NCBI RefSeq assembly: GCF_000169095.1
Contig: NZ_AAVU01000041.1
Span: 8,792-72,791, forward strand
DNA from: Lyngbya sp. PCC 8106
GTDB taxonomy: Bacteria > Cyanobacteriota > Cyanobacteriia > Cyanobacteriales > Microcoleaceae
Direction of reading: 5' to 3'
DNA length: 64,000 bases
Position 1 is the stretch's first letter. The number at the start of each line of letters is the position of its first letter. Made by a program: the position numbers and the translations under genes. The notes under the pieces are model-generated. The model was given only the letters and a program-made list of their open reading frames with translations, did not search any database and was not told the DNA's origin. Positions 63,435-64,000 of the stretch are shown here, in pieces.

Positions 63435-63459
63435 GAGCAGAGATTGAGACTCTCAGGGA
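63405..63459 (+). promoter_or_regulatory. Candidate programmed -1 ribosomal frameshift signal
   Basis: In order: GAGG at 63402-63405 (Shine-Dalgarno-like, 10 bases before), slippery heptamer A_AAA_AAG at 63416-63422 in the correct phase, 5-base spacer, then a 10-bp stem TCCCTGAGAG (63428-63437) with CTCTCAGGGA (63450-63459) around a 12-base loop. The zero-frame stop lies inside the stem. The layout equals that of E. coli dnaX. Confidence 0.6.
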
Positions 63460-63641
63460 AAGTGTCAATACAGATGTCAATACGAGTAATGACACGTATG
63501 TACAGCGTAATGATAGGTGTCAACAGCTAGAGAACTGGCTAACTGAAACACTCCCCAAACTGAAATCAGAAAGAGGGTACACGTCTAACTCGGCCGGCCG
63601 ACTAATCAAGTCAATTGAGAGGTTGGCCCCCTAAAATAAAA

Positions 63642-63668
63642 ACCCCTAACTGCACAACGGTTAGGGGT
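63642..63668 (-). terminator. Terminator shared by convergent genes
   Basis: ACCCCTAAC (63642-63650) pairs with GTTAGGGGT (63660-63668). On the minus strand the stem is followed by TTTTATTTTA, so it best serves the 63740 gene. It also lies eight bases past the extended reading frame of the RHH-like gene. Confidence 0.7.
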
Positions 63669-63739
63669 GAACACATCAGAACTCTATGCACTGAGAAGCC
63701 AAATAGAACTCAATTTCAGGTTAGCAGTTGCGATCGCGT

Positions 63740-63988
63740 TTATTCATCTGGGGATTCTTCTGAGGAAAGGTCATTACCATTGAGTGACGTTCTTAGTTGG
63801 GACTTGACCGCCTTAATCTCTCCCCTCTCAATCAGTCCTGCTTTTTCCATCATCACCAAATCCTGAAGAATTCCTCTTTGAATCCAATCAATACAAGCTG
63901 CACTTTTTGAGCGGCCCATCACCTCACAGTATTTTATTACCAACTCATGTAATTCATCAGGAATAGCAAGTCCCATTTTAAAAGTCAT
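63740..63988 (-). CDS. Small CopG/ribbon-helix-helix-like protein
   Basis: The protein has 82 residues. MGLAIPDELHELVIKYCEVMGRSKSAACIDWIQRGI resembles an RHH domain (strand, then two helices, with GRSKSAAC at the turn). A charged tail (GEIKAVKSQLRTSL, then SSEESPDE) follows. It is convergent with the 63162 gene and shares a terminator region. It is likely a small DNA-binding regulator; the target is unknown. Confidence 0.55.
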   Translation of the reverse strand: MTFKMGLAIPDELHELVIKYCEVMGRSKSAACIDWIQRGILQDLVMMEKAGLIERGEIKAVKSQLRTSLNGNDLSSEESPDE

Positions 63989-64000
63989 ATCAAAAATAAA

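Noticed and set aside
1..64000. CRISPR arrays, prophage or large biosynthetic cluster
   Set aside because: No regularly spaced repeats of CRISPR length, no phage structural genes and no multi-enzyme synthase genes are visible anywhere in the window.

Overview
The window is chromosomal DNA from a cyanobacterium, most likely a filamentous, Oscillatoriales-type species (inference). The evidence is photosynthesis genes (petG, cytM, a photosystem II S4-domain protein), cyanobacterial families (DUF1815, DUF2839, GuaB3, KGK-domain proteins), the guaB3-yfr1-trxA arrangement, frequent GCGATCGC (HIP1) octamers, heptanucleotide tandem repeats and several dispersed repeats. No ribosomal RNA operon, CRISPR array or intact prophage is visible.

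Layout. 1-4300: the start of an MscS-like channel gene cut by the window edge, a membrane acyltransferase, a LapA-like membrane protein and a 362-bp repeat. 4300-12500: ubiX, an RNB-family exoribonuclease with an unusual active site, a structured intergenic region, clpP, a RadD-like helicase, aroK and a Nudix gene. 12500-22000: a repeat cluster, a six-PAS GGDEF/EAL protein, scpA, a UvrD-type helicase, a methyltransferase and chorismate lyase (first step to plastoquinone). 22000-31200: prmA-serA, a small membrane protein with a hairpin in its leader, the PSII S4 protein, a 23-bp inverted-repeat element, two tandem KGK-domain genes, a retropepsin-like protease, an alpha/beta hydrolase, the second copy of the 362-bp repeat and a DUF1815 gene. 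31700-44900: nagA, purE, an ammonium transporter, a GDSL hydrolase, an IS200/IS605-type element with a frameshifted tnpB, a LOG-family enzyme, trxA, the Yfr1 RNA, guaB3, an atzG-atzE-like pair and an orphan P-loop protein. 44900-59700: a third KGK gene, a cell-wall amidase, an Mrr-like endonuclease, a glycosyltransferase, a HEAT-repeat protein, a decayed NERD-helicase gene, a pentapeptide-repeat gene, a phosphoribosyltransferase, a 1918-residue alpha-2-macroglobulin-like lipoprotein without the thioester cysteine, and a RelE/ParE toxin-antitoxin pair. 59900-62400: hisH, rsmD, petG, cytM and tRNA-Thr(UGU).

The last 1.6 kb, beyond tRNA-Thr, looks different: short regulator-like genes (one winged-helix-like, two ribbon-helix-helix-like) packed with direct and inverted repeats. 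This is probably the edge of an accessory element. One of these genes carries the full layout of a dnaX-type programmed -1 frameshift site: an upstream GAGG, A_AAA_AAG, a 5-nt spacer and a 10-bp stem. Downstream of it an open frame would lengthen the protein from 90 to 157 residues. This is the strongest candidate novelty in the window.

Most of the window is housekeeping in small operons or single genes: serA-prmA, aroK-nudix, hisH-rsmD, guaB3/yfr1/trxA and petG/cytM. Accessory content is concentrated around the repeats and IS element (3.9-4.3, 26.4-27.6, 30.4-30.8, 36.9-38.3 kb), at 47-52 kb (Mrr nuclease, decayed NERD helicase), at 58.8-59.8 kb (toxin-antitoxin) and after tRNA-Thr. All functional calls are read from sequence motifs; no database search was run.
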